Below the pieces are notes generated by a model. The model was not told the origin of the DNA and did not search any database. It saw only the letters and a list, made by a program, of their open reading frames with translations. Both the position numbers and the translations under genes were made by a program. Shown piece after piece: positions 44,230 to 52,636 of a DNA stretch of 64,000 nucleotides; position 1 is the first letter of the stretch; each line of letters opens with the position of its first letter. This DNA is from Desulfovibrio sp. (GTDB lineage: Bacteria; Desulfobacterota; Desulfovibrionia; Desulfovibrionales; Desulfovibrionaceae), in the NCBI GenBank assembly GCA_031271265.1, contig JAISWB010000028.1, forward strand, positions 1-64,000. Direction: 5' to 3'.

Positions 44230-44631
44230 TCAGGGGTGGACAATTTTCCATTCCCGTTGAACGCGGACCAGATCCATGCTCGAATCGGAAGAATACAGGC
44301 CGAATTCCAAAGGGACAACGACCCTGGTCGCAACGACGGCCGTATCTTTCGTAATGTTTTCCCCTGTTACTTCCAGGTGCATGTCCGGCGCGTACATGGC
44401 CGCCCTGTCGATAAACTGGTTGAAAGAATTATTATAGTGCCTGAGGCTGATGAAGCCGTAGGCTTTTTTATAATCCCGGCCCTTCAGGGCCGAGAAATAA
44501 TCTTCGACGACCTGCGTCGGAGACACCGCCGGCAATTTGATGTTGTCGAGCCAGTACTGCACGCCGGCGACCCCGGCTGCCGCAACCAGCAAACAACCCA
44601 GCAACAGCGTCGCTTTTTTCCCGATCGTCAT
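44230..44631 (-). CDS. Membrane-anchored NTF2-like (DUF4878-type) protein
   Basis: The 133-residue protein starts two bases after the ATPase stop. A hydrophobic N-terminus (TLLLGCLLVAAAGVAGVQYW) acts as an anchor and includes LLGC, a weak lipobox. The rest (TQVVEDYFSALKGRDYKKAYGFIS ... WKIVHP) resembles small NTF2-like/DUF4878 domains that sit in the periplasm. Its place in the ABC set suggests an accessory subunit. No enzymatic motif is visible. Confidence 0.6.
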   Translation of the reverse strand: MTIGKKATLLLGCLLVAAAGVAGVQYWLDNIKLPAVSPTQVVEDYFSALKGRDYKKAYGFISLRHYNNSFNQFIDRAAMYAPDMHLEVTGENITKDTAVVATRVVVPLEFGLYSSDSSMDLVRVQREWKIVHP

Positions 44632-44632
44632 A

Positions 44633-45370
44633 TCACAACACCTCTCCCTGCGCCGAAACCGCCGGAGCAAGGGCATTCCCTCCCTGCGCCGAAGCTTCCG
44701 GGGCAAGGGCACTCCCTGCATACGGCAAAAGACCGCCGTTTTTCAACACATACGCCCTGCCGAGCCCGGCGTAATCCAAAGCGTGGGTCACCATGACAAC
44801 GGTTGTCCCCCGGTGGTTGATGCCTTGAAAAAGGTTCATGATTTCCGCTTCGGTTGTTTCATCCAGGTCGCCCGTAGGCTCGTCGGCCAGAATTATGGAC
44901 GGCCGGTTCATCATCGCCCTGGCTATCGCCACCCTGCGCTGCTGTCCCCCGGAGAGCTGAGACGGGTACAAGGCGTTTTTTCCCGTTATCCCGACCTGTT
45001 CCAAAAGCGATTCGGCGAAGTCCCGGTCCGCGTGATTGGGGTTCCTGTCGCTGAAGGCCACGGGCAAAAGGACGTTGTCCAATACCGTCAAGGGGGCAAT
45101 CAGGCTGGGAAACTGAAACACAAAGCCGATCTTCCTGTTGCGCAGGGCCGCCAGTTCAGGCTCCGGCAACTGCAGGATATCGACCTCGTCAATGCAAACG
45201 CTCCCCTCGTCAGGTCTGGTCAACGCGCCCGCGATGCTGAGCAGCGTCGTCTTGCCTCCGCCGGAACGTCCTGTAATGATGACGAATGCGCCGTCATCAA
45301 CGGTCAGGCTTACCCGATTCAACACCTCAACATTTTTATAACGTTTGCCGAGAGCTTCCAGTCGAATCAT
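44633..45370 (-). CDS. MacB/LolD-type ABC ATPase (respiratory cluster)
   Basis: The 245-residue ATPase has all nucleotide-binding motifs: [13 protein letters not shown] (Walker A), Q-loop in [26 protein letters not shown] (signature) and [13 protein letters not shown] (Walker B). It would drive the FtsX-type permeases encoded on both sides. The last 26 residues are a duplicated 12-residue block from a 36-base DNA repeat (44645-44716), absent from normal LolD proteins. Its start lies six bases after the upstream permease stop. Confidence 0.9.
   Translation of the reverse strand: MIRLEALGKRYKNVEVLNRVSLTVDDGAFVIITGRSGGGKTTLLSIAGALTRPDEGSVCIDEVDILQLPEPELAALRNRKIGFVFQFPSLIAPLTVLDNVLLPVAFSDRNPNHADRDFAESLLEQVGITGKNALYPSQLSGGQQRRVAIARAMMNRPSIILADEPTGDLDETTEAEIMNLFQGINHRGTTVVMVTHALDYAGLGRAYVLKNGGLLPYAGSALAPEASAQGGNALAPAVSAQGEVL
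44645..44716 (-). repeat. In-frame tandem repeat, 2 x 36 bp, at the ATPase C-terminus
   Basis: Two 36-base units (44645-44680 and 44681-44716) share most positions and encode the [12 protein letters not shown]-type tail. The unit keeps the reading frame. Confidence 0.7.
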
Positions 45371-45376
45371 CGCCGG

Positions 45377-46585
45377 TCATTCTCCTTTCCTGACGGCTTC
45401 GTACGGTTCGATCCGGCTGATGCGGCCGGCCGGATACAGGGCGCCGAGTATTCCCACCGCCGTTGTCGCGGCCGCGGTCAGCACTGCGACCTGAATAAAA
45501 TACGCCGTGTCCGGCCACATGTACATGTTGCCGATCATCTCCGTAATCGTTTCGCGACTGAACCGGGTCGCGGCCCATCCGACGATGACGCCGAGCAGAC
45601 CGCCGCTTACGGCAAGGCAGGCCGCCTCAAGGACGATCAGCCGGAAGATCAGCCCGCGTCCGGCGCCCATAGCCATGAACAAGCCGATCTCCCGCATTCT
45701 CTGCCGGACGGACAAGGTGAACAGGGTCCCCGTCAGCGCCGCGGCCAGGATGCCGAACAGTACGCCCGCCGTAAAAAGGGCGTCGACCAGACTCTGCAAC
45801 TGCCCGCTGAAGGAACGCATCAGCGCGCCGGGAGTATAGGTTTTGATCTGCGGAAGTTGTTTTTCAATATTTCCTGAGACTTCCGTAGGATTTGCCCCTT
45901 CAGCGACCTTTACCAGAATGGTTGATATCTGATCCCGCTTGACCGGTACGGTGTAGAGCGGCGAGCCCTGAATCATCTGGTAGGCCGTCTCCATGGTGAG
46001 AAATACCGTATAGTCCGTGCCCAGCCCCGTCGGCTCGAGAATGGAGGCGACGGTAAACGGTTTTCCCATAAACATCAGCCGTTGCCCGATGGCTTTGGCC
46101 GGAGTGCCGACCACCGCCGAAATGACCTTGGCTCCCACAATGATCTGGTCGTTCCGCAACGGCTCCGCCATTTTCCGCAATACCCACGGGGTAATGGTGA
46201 AGTCGCGTTCCTGATCGTAGCCCACCAGAGCCACCGGCGCCACGCAACATGCCGCATCCAGGCTGCGCAGATAAACCTGAGCGCAGGTCTGCCGTACCCC
46301 CGGCACCTTGCGCACCGCATCTTCCAGGGACGCCGGCATGTAAAACGATGTCGGGTTGCCGGAAATCAAAGCCGACAGCGCGTCTTCCCCGGCAGAGGCC
46401 GGGACCGCCACAATATCTGCGCCCAGACGTTCGGCGGCCGTCCGCAGAGTAACGTGAATGCCCCTGGACAGTATCGCGGCCGAGAACAACACGGCACAGG
46501 CCAAGGCAACAGCGCCGACCGTCAGCCATGTGCGGAACGGCTTCCGTTTCAGGTTTTGTCCGACCAGATAAAAAATCCGCCGCAT
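45377..46585 (-). CDS. FtsX/MacB-type ABC permease (respiratory cluster)
   Basis: The 402-residue protein has the same plan as the permease at 41644: an N-terminal span (LTVGAVALACAVLFSAAIL), a periplasmic domain, and three C-terminal spans with LSVRQRMREIGLFMAMGAGRGLIFRLIVLE. The two permeases differ enough to form a heterodimer around the shared ATPase, as LolC/LolE do. It begins 65 bases after the YtkA-like gene. Confidence 0.85.
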   Translation of the reverse strand: MRRIFYLVGQNLKRKPFRTWLTVGAVALACAVLFSAAILSRGIHVTLRTAAERLGADIVAVPASAGEDALSALISGNPTSFYMPASLEDAVRKVPGVRQTCAQVYLRSLDAACCVAPVALVGYDQERDFTITPWVLRKMAEPLRNDQIIVGAKVISAVVGTPAKAIGQRLMFMGKPFTVASILEPTGLGTDYTVFLTMETAYQMIQGSPLYTVPVKRDQISTILVKVAEGANPTEVSGNIEKQLPQIKTYTPGALMRSFSGQLQSLVDALFTAGVLFGILAAALTGTLFTLSVRQRMREIGLFMAMGAGRGLIFRLIVLEAACLAVSGGLLGVIVGWAATRFSRETITEMIGNMYMWPDTAYFIQVAVLTAAATTAVGILGALYPAGRISRIEPYEAVRKGE

Positions 46586-46650
46586 CGCCGCCGCACCTTA
46601 CGCCGGGGCCGCGTTCTTCGGGCCGGGATTGTTACGGACCGGCATACGCT

Positions 46651-47091
46651 TCACTCCGCTATATCGAGGTCGAAAGACTGCCGGCGGCGTTGTCCGCCGT
46701 CGTCCGTGAATTCCGCCGTGATCCGCCAAAAGCCGCCGTGCCCGTACTGCACCAGCGCGAAGTATTGTCCGGCATCGGCTTCCTGAAACGCCAACTCCAT
46801 GGGGTATCCCTGCATGGGCATATCTGGCATCCACACCCCGCCTTTTATCGTCCGCCCTTGCACCGAAGCGCCGCGGGCATCGCGCAACGTCAGGCCGACC
46901 TGCACCACGCCGGGCTTGTTGGCCGTCCGCAAGGTCCAGGTATATTCCGGCGTAATTTTTTCAGCGGTTATATGCGGCGCTTTTTGACCGCCCGCGGCCG
47001 CCGTAGCCGGTCCGACCCGCAAAAGGGTCGCCGGCAGGCTCAGAAGGCAAATTACCGTGAAAATAAGGCATGGTACCGTGCAACGCTTTAT
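46651..47091 (-). CDS. Exported YtkA/FixH-like protein with a Met-rich motif
   Basis: The mature part (about 115 residues) resembles the YtkA/FixH beta-sandwich family: TWTLRTANKPGVVQVGLTLRDA, then WMPDMPMQGYPMELAF, then QYFALVQYGHGGFWRI. The Met-rich block and following His could bind copper. A clean Sec signal (KRCTVPCLIFTVICLLSLPA) precedes it. No ATG, GTG or TTG fits: the only codon placed correctly after GGAGG is ATA at 47091. The frame is open to 47241, but that part is repeat family B. The start is therefore uncertain. Confidence 0.6.
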   Translation of the reverse strand: MKRCTVPCLIFTVICLLSLPATLLRVGPATAAAGGQKAPHITAEKITPEYTWTLRTANKPGVVQVGLTLRDARGASVQGRTIKGGVWMPDMPMQGYPMELAFQEADAGQYFALVQYGHGGFWRITAEFTDDGGQRRRQSFDLDIAE

Positions 47092-47102
47092 TTTTATGCC
47101 TC

Positions 47103-47166
47103 CGGCGGCCGGGGCTCCGCCCTTTGAGCCCGCCGGGGTCAGCCTGAGCCGGCGTAAGGCTGATGA
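47103..47166 (-). repeat. Dispersed GC-rich repeat, family B, copy 2
   Basis: On the minus strand it reads ATCAGCCTTACGCCGGCTCA, then GACCCCGGCGGGC and GGAGCCCCGGCC. It shares ordered words with 39163-39230 and 55372-55446 and lies just upstream of the YtkA-like gene. Confidence 0.5.
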
Positions 47167-47337
47167 TTTCCCCCGGACCCCTTCAATAGAGGCCGATGCG
47201 AAAATGTAAGCGTTACGCGGTAATAGTCGTGAACAGGTCATTAATGTATCCCGTGAGTTACGGTTGCCGGCGGGGGTGCCGCATAACGCTCCGCCGTAAG
47301 TGCGTAGGCGTTGCGCAGGCTCGGCGCGGCGAACAGC

Positions 47338-47910
47338 TTACCAGCTAGGCACATCGGCGTCCATCATCCAAAAATATTGCGGGAAGCGATAATGGAGGGC
47401 CAACCATTTATTATCATAACGCTTTGAAAAATCGGATATTTTTGTAGGGGTTGCGGCAAAGGACCGGCCGAAGCCTTTTTTGTGACAGCTTGCGCAACTC
47501 CACAGCGGCGTGGTGTCGGCGGTATGGAACGTCACTGTCGAAAATACCGCAAAAAAGGCTGCACACAGGAGAATAAGTGTCCGTTGCAGCCGTTTTCCCC
47601 CCCTGCTCCCGCGCGCGACGAACGGCAGGAGGATCAGTCCCGCCGTAATCAGCGCGGGGATCCAAAAGACGCCTACCATCTCCATGCCGTCATGAAAATA
47701 GCGCGTCGCCTGAAAAATCATCACGAAAAGCCAGTCCGGCTGGGGGACGGCGGAGGTGGAAACCGGGTCGGCAATTTCCTGTTCCTGTATCCCGAACGCG
47801 GCCAAAGCGAAAAGCAGCAGGACCGTGCCTGCGCAGAGCAACGCTCCGTACAGGAGCTGCCTGAATCCGAAGGGTCGGGTTTCCGCCGGGTTGTACTTGT
47901 GCGTCGCCAT
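47338..47910 (-). CDS. Cytochrome b C-terminal subunit with a c-type heme (second bc module)
   Basis: The 190-residue protein matches the C-terminal half of cytochrome b (subunit IV), with about three spans, followed by one heme c site (CASCH, near residue 140). The Qo-site PEWY motif reads PDWL here (AVPQPDWLFVMIFQ), so the key Glu and Tyr are both changed. It follows its cytochrome b partner by 15 bases. No Rieske gene accompanies this pair. Confidence 0.82.
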   Translation of the reverse strand: MATHKYNPAETRPFGFRQLLYGALLCAGTVLLLFALAAFGIQEQEIADPVSTSAVPQPDWLFVMIFQATRYFHDGMEMVGVFWIPALITAGLILLPFVARGSRGGKRLQRTLILLCAAFFAVFSTVTFHTADTTPLWSCASCHKKGFGRSFAATPTKISDFSKRYDNKWLALHYRFPQYFWMMDADVPSW

Positions 47911-47925
47911 CGAAAAAGCGCCTCG

Positions 47926-48540
47926 CTACATAGGCTCGGCAACGCCGAGTTTGCGCACCATAAAAAAATGAACGGTGAGGAATGCACAGGCCGCCGCGGG
48001 AAGGACAAGCGTATGTATGACAAACCACCTGCCGACCGGCACGATGCCGTTCAGCGTATCCCCATGCAGCAGCCAATCCGTTGCCCCGGAAAACAGGGGC
48101 AGGGCTTCGATCCAGTTCCCCATGGTTTTGACGGCCCAATAGGCCCTGAAATCCCACGGCAACAGGTATCCGGTCACGGCGAACGCGGCGGTAAGCAGCA
48201 ACAGCATGACGCCGCTGAGCCAGTTCAACTGCCGGGGCGCGCGGAAAGCGCCGTGCAGGAGAGTGCGGAAAACATGCGCGAGCAGGAAAAGCACCATTAG
48301 AAAAGCGCCCCAGCGGTGGAGCGAACGCGCAAATTTGCCGAGGAAGATGTTCTTCTCAATGAATTCAATGCTCGCCCAGGCTTCGCCGGGCGACGGCTGA
48401 AAAAACATCGCCAGGTATATCCCCGACAGGACCTGCAGCAGAAATACCAGCAAGGTCAGCCCGCCGAAGCAGTACAGCCAGGTTACCCATTCGGGAATCG
48501 GCGAGAACAGCCGTTCACACCATTGTTGCTTTTCCGACAT
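47926..48540 (-). CDS. Cytochrome b N-terminal subunit (second bc module)
   Basis: The 204-residue protein has four membrane spans. The heme-ligand His pairs are SLHRWGAF...LAHVF (14 apart) and VIHTLVL...TVHFF (15 apart, as in b6-type proteins). It should hold two b hemes and connect the quinone pool to the c-type heme of the next gene. I start at 48540 (MSEKQQWCERL); the frame runs upstream to 48588 only through dispersed-repeat DNA. Confidence 0.85.
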   Translation of the reverse strand: MSEKQQWCERLFSPIPEWVTWLYCFGGLTLLVFLLQVLSGIYLAMFFQPSPGEAWASIEFIEKNIFLGKFARSLHRWGAFLMVLFLLAHVFRTLLHGAFRAPRQLNWLSGVMLLLLTAAFAVTGYLLPWDFRAYWAVKTMGNWIEALPLFSGATDWLLHGDTLNGIVPVGRWFVIHTLVLPAAACAFLTVHFFMVRKLGVAEPM

Positions 48541-48550
48541 AACAACCTGT

Positions 48551-48610
48551 GTTTCAATCCACATCCGGATCCCGGTCCGCCGGATCATAAACGGCTTTCC
48601 GGCGGGGAAC
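48551..48610 (-). repeat. Dispersed hairpin repeat, family A, copy 4
   Basis: On the minus strand: CCCCGCCGG, then ATCCGG-loop-CCGGAT and TGTGGATTGAAAC. It lies in the spacer between the NosZ-like gene and the second cytochrome b gene. Confidence 0.65.
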
Positions 48611-48647
48611 CGGAGAAAGCGTCGGCCGCAAAGCCGATGCGCCGTAT

Positions 48648-48685
48648 GTGTTCATCGGGGAAGCCGTGCCTCCCCGAATGAACAC
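48648..48685. terminator. Long stem-loop after the NosZ-like gene
   Basis: GTGTTCAT-c-GGGGA (48648-48661) pairs with TCCCCG-a-ATGAACAC (48671-48685). No T-run follows on either strand. It could partially terminate or stabilise the 3' end of the NosZ-like mRNA, letting that gene be expressed above the genes that follow. Confidence 0.5.
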
Positions 48686-48697
48686 GTTGCTTTAGGC

Positions 48698-50275
48698 TTA
48701 TGCTTCGACGATAAACCATCCGCGCATTTCCAAATGCAGCGGCCCGCAAAAATAGGAGCAGAACATGGCGAATTTGCCGGGTTTGTCGGCGACAAACTCG
48801 AAAATAACCGATTTGCCCTGCGGCACGCCCCAGTTCGTTTGCAGCCCGTATTCGTTGATGATGAAGCCGTGCACCGGCGCAGGGTCGTTGGTCAGCCCCG
48901 TGGCTTTGTCGATGTTTGTCAGAATGACGCGCACCTTGTCGCCTTTTTTCACCGTGACGGTTTCGGGCTTGAAGCCGTAGCTGAACTCCTGCAGGCGGAT
49001 TTCCACCACGCCGTCGGCGGTCTTCGACATGCCGGGAGCGCCCTTGTCCTCGGGAACCAGTCTGGCCTTCACGTTCGGGTCTTTATGCGGCGCCCACAGG
49101 GAGGCATGTCCTTCCGGGGGCAGTTTGGCGTTCAGATATCCGAGAACGGCGTCGGCCTTGATGATTTTCGCGTTATGCGGCTCGGGCACGGTCGGAGCCC
49201 TGGCGACGACTTCCTCCTTGGCCAGGTCGATAAGTTCGACGTTGGTCGGATCCTGATTGGAGATGGAACCCGCAAAAAGCCCTGTGGAATACTTGTTCCA
49301 CACGGTGATATACTTGCTGTCGGGCGTTATCTGCAGGTGGCCCGGCCGATAATGGACGGGGATTTTTTTCACCATGGTCATTGTTCCGAGGTCGATTTTG
49401 GCCACGGCATTGTCGACGAACAAGGTTGTGTAGGCCCATTTCCCGTCATTGGTAAAGACGGTATGCAGCGGTCCCGGCGCGGGACTCTTGTTGAACCCCG
49501 CAACGGCAGGCGTCAGGTCGATCTCTCTGACCACTTCCATTGTGGCGATGTCGATGACCGGGATATTACCGGAGAGTTTGCCCGCGACAAAGGCAAGTTT
49601 GCCGTCCATGGTCAGGTCTATGCCGTGCGGATTTTTGCCTGCGGGAATAAACTTGACGCGCTTGAAACCGTCCACCTCGATCACGTGGACGCCGGAGCGG
49701 TAATAGTCGGTGGCCATACAATATTTTCCGTCATGCGTAACCAGAAGATAGTCGGGGGCCGATTCCTGCCCGTCGGAAACGTCGATGACTTCGACCTTGC
49801 CGCTTGCAATGTCGATTTTGGCCATTTTGCCGGACAGCTCGCCTGTGGCGAAAAGGGTTTTGCCGTCCGGTGTTATGGCGATGTGGTGCGGTCCGAAGGG
49901 CGCGGGGATGTTGATCTTGCGGACAAGTTCCTGGGTGGCGATGTCCACGACCCCGACGGAGGAGTCGCCTTTGTCGTTTATGAAAACGTAGCGTCCGTCG
50001 GGAGTCCCGTTGGTGCCCGGCTTGTTGGACCCGGAAAATACCGGTTCATGGGTGTCGACCCCGACCGGAATCAGCTTGAGGGTTTGCAGACTGGGCAGGC
50101 CGATAACCTGCAGTGTTCCGGAAATGCCGCCGGAAGCAAAAATGACGTATTCATCTTTGGCATTGAGTTGCGCGGCTCCGCCCGGCACGGCTGCGTACGC
50201 CTCCCATCCCGCCGTTACCGCAAAAAGCGTTATCAGCAATTTTACGGCTGTCTGCACGATTTTTACGTTTTTCAT
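48698..50275 (-). CDS. Sec-exported NosZ-like CuA-containing beta-propeller oxidoreductase
   Basis: The 525-residue protein has a Sec signal (cut near residue 29), not the Tat signal of clade I NosZ. Residues 40-410 form a propeller with NosZ-like phrases: DGRYVFINDK, NPHGIDLTMDGKLAFVAGKL, GPLHTVF, AYTTLF, VHYRPGH and EPHNAKI. His at 76, 130/131, 217, 271, 313 and 367 fall at CuZ-ligand positions, but the DxHHxH motif reads DTHEPV, so one ligand position is Glu77. Residues 425-525 are a cupredoxin domain with a complete CuA set: H469, C506, C510, H514, M517 (CSYFCGPLHLEM). At 525 residues it is about 100 shorter than usual NosZ. N2O is the likely but unproven substrate. Confidence 0.8.
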   Translation of the reverse strand: MKNVKIVQTAVKLLITLFAVTAGWEAYAAVPGGAAQLNAKDEYVIFASGGISGTLQVIGLPSLQTLKLIPVGVDTHEPVFSGSNKPGTNGTPDGRYVFINDKGDSSVGVVDIATQELVRKINIPAPFGPHHIAITPDGKTLFATGELSGKMAKIDIASGKVEVIDVSDGQESAPDYLLVTHDGKYCMATDYYRSGVHVIEVDGFKRVKFIPAGKNPHGIDLTMDGKLAFVAGKLSGNIPVIDIATMEVVREIDLTPAVAGFNKSPAPGPLHTVFTNDGKWAYTTLFVDNAVAKIDLGTMTMVKKIPVHYRPGHLQITPDSKYITVWNKYSTGLFAGSISNQDPTNVELIDLAKEEVVARAPTVPEPHNAKIIKADAVLGYLNAKLPPEGHASLWAPHKDPNVKARLVPEDKGAPGMSKTADGVVEIRLQEFSYGFKPETVTVKKGDKVRVILTNIDKATGLTNDPAPVHGFIINEYGLQTNWGVPQGKSVIFEFVADKPGKFAMFCSYFCGPLHLEMRGWFIVEA

Positions 50276-50416
50276 AGATTATTCCTTTATACCGCTGCAA
50301 CAATCGGTATACTTTTGCGAAGCAATGCCTCTGTATCTTGTGTTGTAAATTTTTCCTGCCCGACAATATGTACGCCGCCGGATTTGCTGTCGCTTTCCCT
50401 CCTTCATTTTGTATGC

Positions 50417-51118
50417 TTATTTCTTTCGGGAAAGAAATGCCGAAACTTCGTGCCTTTCCGCATCGCTGAGCGGAATTACGGACATAATCGTCGTTTGGCT
50501 GACAATTTGCGGATTGATGATCACCCGCTCAATATACGCCCTGTTTGCTCTTGAACCGATTTGCGTCAAATCGGGAGCCATAAATCCGCCCTTGCCGTCT
50601 ATTGCATGGCAAAGCATGCAGAATTTGTTGAAAATCTCCCGCCCCGCGGTGATTTGTTCCTCGGTAATCGGGGGCAGGACAATCTTGTCGACATGCGACT
50701 CGTCTTCCACGACGGACAGCGCCGTCAAGGCAACAACGGCAACAACGCCTGCCAGACTGAGCGCGGCGGCGCACGGCCGTTTCCTGATATCCGTCGTCGG
50801 GCTTGTGTCGAGAAACGGAAGCAGTATGAGCAGCGTCAAGGTCAGGAGAGGGAGAAAAAAGGTGCCGACGACGACAAGCGGCCCTTCGAAATATTTCAGC
50901 AGTTGAAAATAGAATAAGAAATACCATTCCGGCCGGGGCACATAGGTTGTGTCGCCGGGATCGGCCATTTCCTCCAAAGGCACCTGCCAAACATAGGCGG
51001 CGAGTACTGTTGCCGCAAAAACCGCCAGAGCGGCAAGGGATTCGACGAACAGATGGTTCGGGTAAAAGGAGCCGGGGTTGCCGGCCTGCGTTGCGGAAGG
51101 CGCGTCTCTGTTCATCAT
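50417..51118 (-). CDS. Cytochrome b C-terminal subunit fused to a monoheme cytochrome c (first bc module)
   Basis: Residues 1-130 are the cytochrome b C-terminal half with three spans and an intact Qo motif (YVPRPEWYFLFYF). Residues 145-233 form a class I cytochrome c (FNKFCMLCHAIDGKGG, distal Met in TTIMSVIPLSD). This fusion puts the electron-exit heme on the bc complex itself and can pass electrons to a periplasmic CuA protein. It follows cytochrome b by 15 bases and precedes the NosZ-like gene by about 140. Confidence 0.88.
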   Translation of the reverse strand: MMNRDAPSATQAGNPGSFYPNHLFVESLAALAVFAATVLAAYVWQVPLEEMADPGDTTYVPRPEWYFLFYFQLLKYFEGPLVVVGTFFLPLLTLTLLILLPFLDTSPTTDIRKRPCAAALSLAGVVAVVALTALSVVEDESHVDKIVLPPITEEQITAGREIFNKFCMLCHAIDGKGGFMAPDLTQIGSRANRAYIERVIINPQIVSQTTIMSVIPLSDAERHEVSAFLSRKK

Positions 51119-51133
51119 TGATGCTCTACCTCG

Positions 51134-51802
51134 CTACAGCGGGCGGGAAATCCCCTGGCGCCGCACCATAAAGAAGTGGGCCGCCAGAAAAATCACCAGG
51201 AGTGCCGGCAGAAACATGACATGGACAACATAAAAGCGGACCAGGGTGAGCATGCCCACCTCGCTCCCTCCGCGCAATGCCGCAGCCAAAAAATTGCCGA
51301 CCAGAGGAATGCTTTCGACCATGTTCACGCCGACAGTTGTAGCCCAATAGGCTTTTTGATCCCACGGCAACAAATAGCCGGTAAAACAGAACCCCATGAC
51401 GGTCAGCAAAAGCACTATGCCGACAATCCAGTTTAATTCGCGCGGATTTTTGTACGATCCGGTCAGAACCACACGCATCATGTGCAAGAAGACCATAACC
51501 ACCGCCGCGCTTGCCCCGACTCTGTGTATACCTCGGACCAAACCGCCGAAGGCAAGTTCGTTCTGAATGTAGTTGACGCCGGCATAGGCGTTGTCCGGCG
51601 AAGGGACATAATAAAGCATAAGAAATACGCCGGTCAATATTTGAAGTAGAAGTATAAATAAACATATACCGCCAAAACAGTATATCAATGCTGTTGGTGT
51701 CTTCAAAGGATTTGCATGATCCGGAACCTGATGATCCGCTATTTCCTTCAGCAGTGGGCTTAGGTTTAAGCGGTCGTCAAGGAATTTATAAATTCGGCTC
51801 AT
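51134..51802 (-). CDS. Cytochrome b N-terminal subunit (first bc module)
   Basis: The 222-residue protein is a four-span b6-type cytochrome b. Heme His pairs are GIHRVGAS...FLHMM (14 apart) and YVVHVMF...AAHFF (15 apart). LLPWDQKAYWATTVG is the Qo-side segment. It oxidises quinol together with the Rieske protein, whose stop overlaps its start by four bases. Confidence 0.9.
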   Translation of the reverse strand: MSRIYKFLDDRLNLSPLLKEIADHQVPDHANPLKTPTALIYCFGGICLFILLLQILTGVFLMLYYVPSPDNAYAGVNYIQNELAFGGLVRGIHRVGASAAVVMVFLHMMRVVLTGSYKNPRELNWIVGIVLLLTVMGFCFTGYLLPWDQKAYWATTVGVNMVESIPLVGNFLAAALRGGSEVGMLTLVRFYVVHVMFLPALLVIFLAAHFFMVRRQGISRPL

Positions 51803-52290
51803 TGCTGGGCATCCTTTATAAAAATTTTATTTACTTCCACTTTGACCATCAAGCGTGTCAACGGCTTAGGTGGAGGTCCGGCGGTTACATTTCCCTGTAT
51901 ATCAAATACTCCTCCATGACAAGGACAGGTAAATTGTTTGGAAGAGGCGTTCCACTCGACACCGCAGCCGAGATGGGTACATTTGTTGGTTAATGCCGTG
52001 ATCTTGCCGTCCGCATGTTTCACGACAAAGGCGGTTTTGCGCGTTTCCGCCGTCTTCCAACCGTCGCGCCGGGTATACTGATAGGTTACTTTTGCAGGTT
52101 CACCGGCGTTCATCAGGTTGAGGTCCGCTATCGCAATCCAGTCATGCTGCTCTTTTTTCAGCGCCGGGGCAATGAAAAAGCCGACCAGAGGGATACCCAG
52201 ACCCAGCCCTAAAAGACCGGCGACCACCTTAATTCCGTTGACGAAAAATCGGCGTCTGGACAATGTCTCGTTTGCTTCGGGCAGTTCCAC
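51799..52290 (-). CDS. Rieske iron-sulfur protein
   Basis: The 163-residue protein has an N-terminal anchor preceded by RRRFF (VNGIKVVAGLLGLGLGIPLVGFFI), as expected for a Tat-exported Rieske protein. The cluster motifs are CTHLGCGVEWN and CPCHGGVFD, with two Cys and two His ligands and the disulfide Cys pair. It is the first gene of the long minus-strand respiratory run and is the only Rieske gene for two cytochrome b pairs. Confidence 0.93.
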   Translation of the reverse strand: MELPEANETLSRRRFFVNGIKVVAGLLGLGLGIPLVGFFIAPALKKEQHDWIAIADLNLMNAGEPAKVTYQYTRRDGWKTAETRKTAFVVKHADGKITALTNKCTHLGCGVEWNASSKQFTCPCHGGVFDIQGNVTAGPPPKPLTRLMVKVEVNKIFIKDAQQ

Positions 52291-52636
52291 GCGCGCTTCC
52301 TCTTTACAGTAATCGACTTTATCGTCCGTCCGTGCGGAAAAAACCGCATGCCGTAACCCCTCATCAACATTACTTTAGGAGTGCGGGGGCCGGTTCCCTC
52401 AGGAAGCCGGCGGCGTACGCGCGGCAGAGTCTCATGTTGCGGAATATGGCATTTTTCCCGCCGACGTACAACCCGTTTGGTTGTTGGGAATTGCCGGCCG
52501 CGCCTTATGTCGCTCCCTCCCGGCATCCGTTCTTTCGCAGGCATGGTGTCAGCCGTTGCCGAACGCTTTTTGACTTAATATATTACGACATCATTTGTCA
52601 AGGCTTGCAGCTATATTGTGCGGTGAGGAGTACGGT
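52291..52636. promoter_or_regulatory. Divergent control region between the respiratory run and an XRE gene
   Basis: This 346-base gap must drive both the Rieske operon (minus) and the XRE gene (plus). An AT-rich segment holds TTGAC (52570-52574) facing GTCAA (52597-52601), an inverted repeat that contains a minus-strand TTGACA with TATTAA 15 bases on. The XRE gene has GAGGAG six bases before its ATG. The remaining 270 bases toward Rieske are GC-rich leader with no clear element. Operator use by the XRE protein is a guess. Confidence 0.4.

Noticed and set aside
48648-48685. Classical intrinsic terminator
   Set aside because: The stem is long but no T-run follows on either strand, so full termination is not supported.
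48698-50275. Ordinary clade I or clade II nosZ
   Set aside because: The DxHHxH motif is not intact, the protein is short, and no nosD or nosL was seen beside it.
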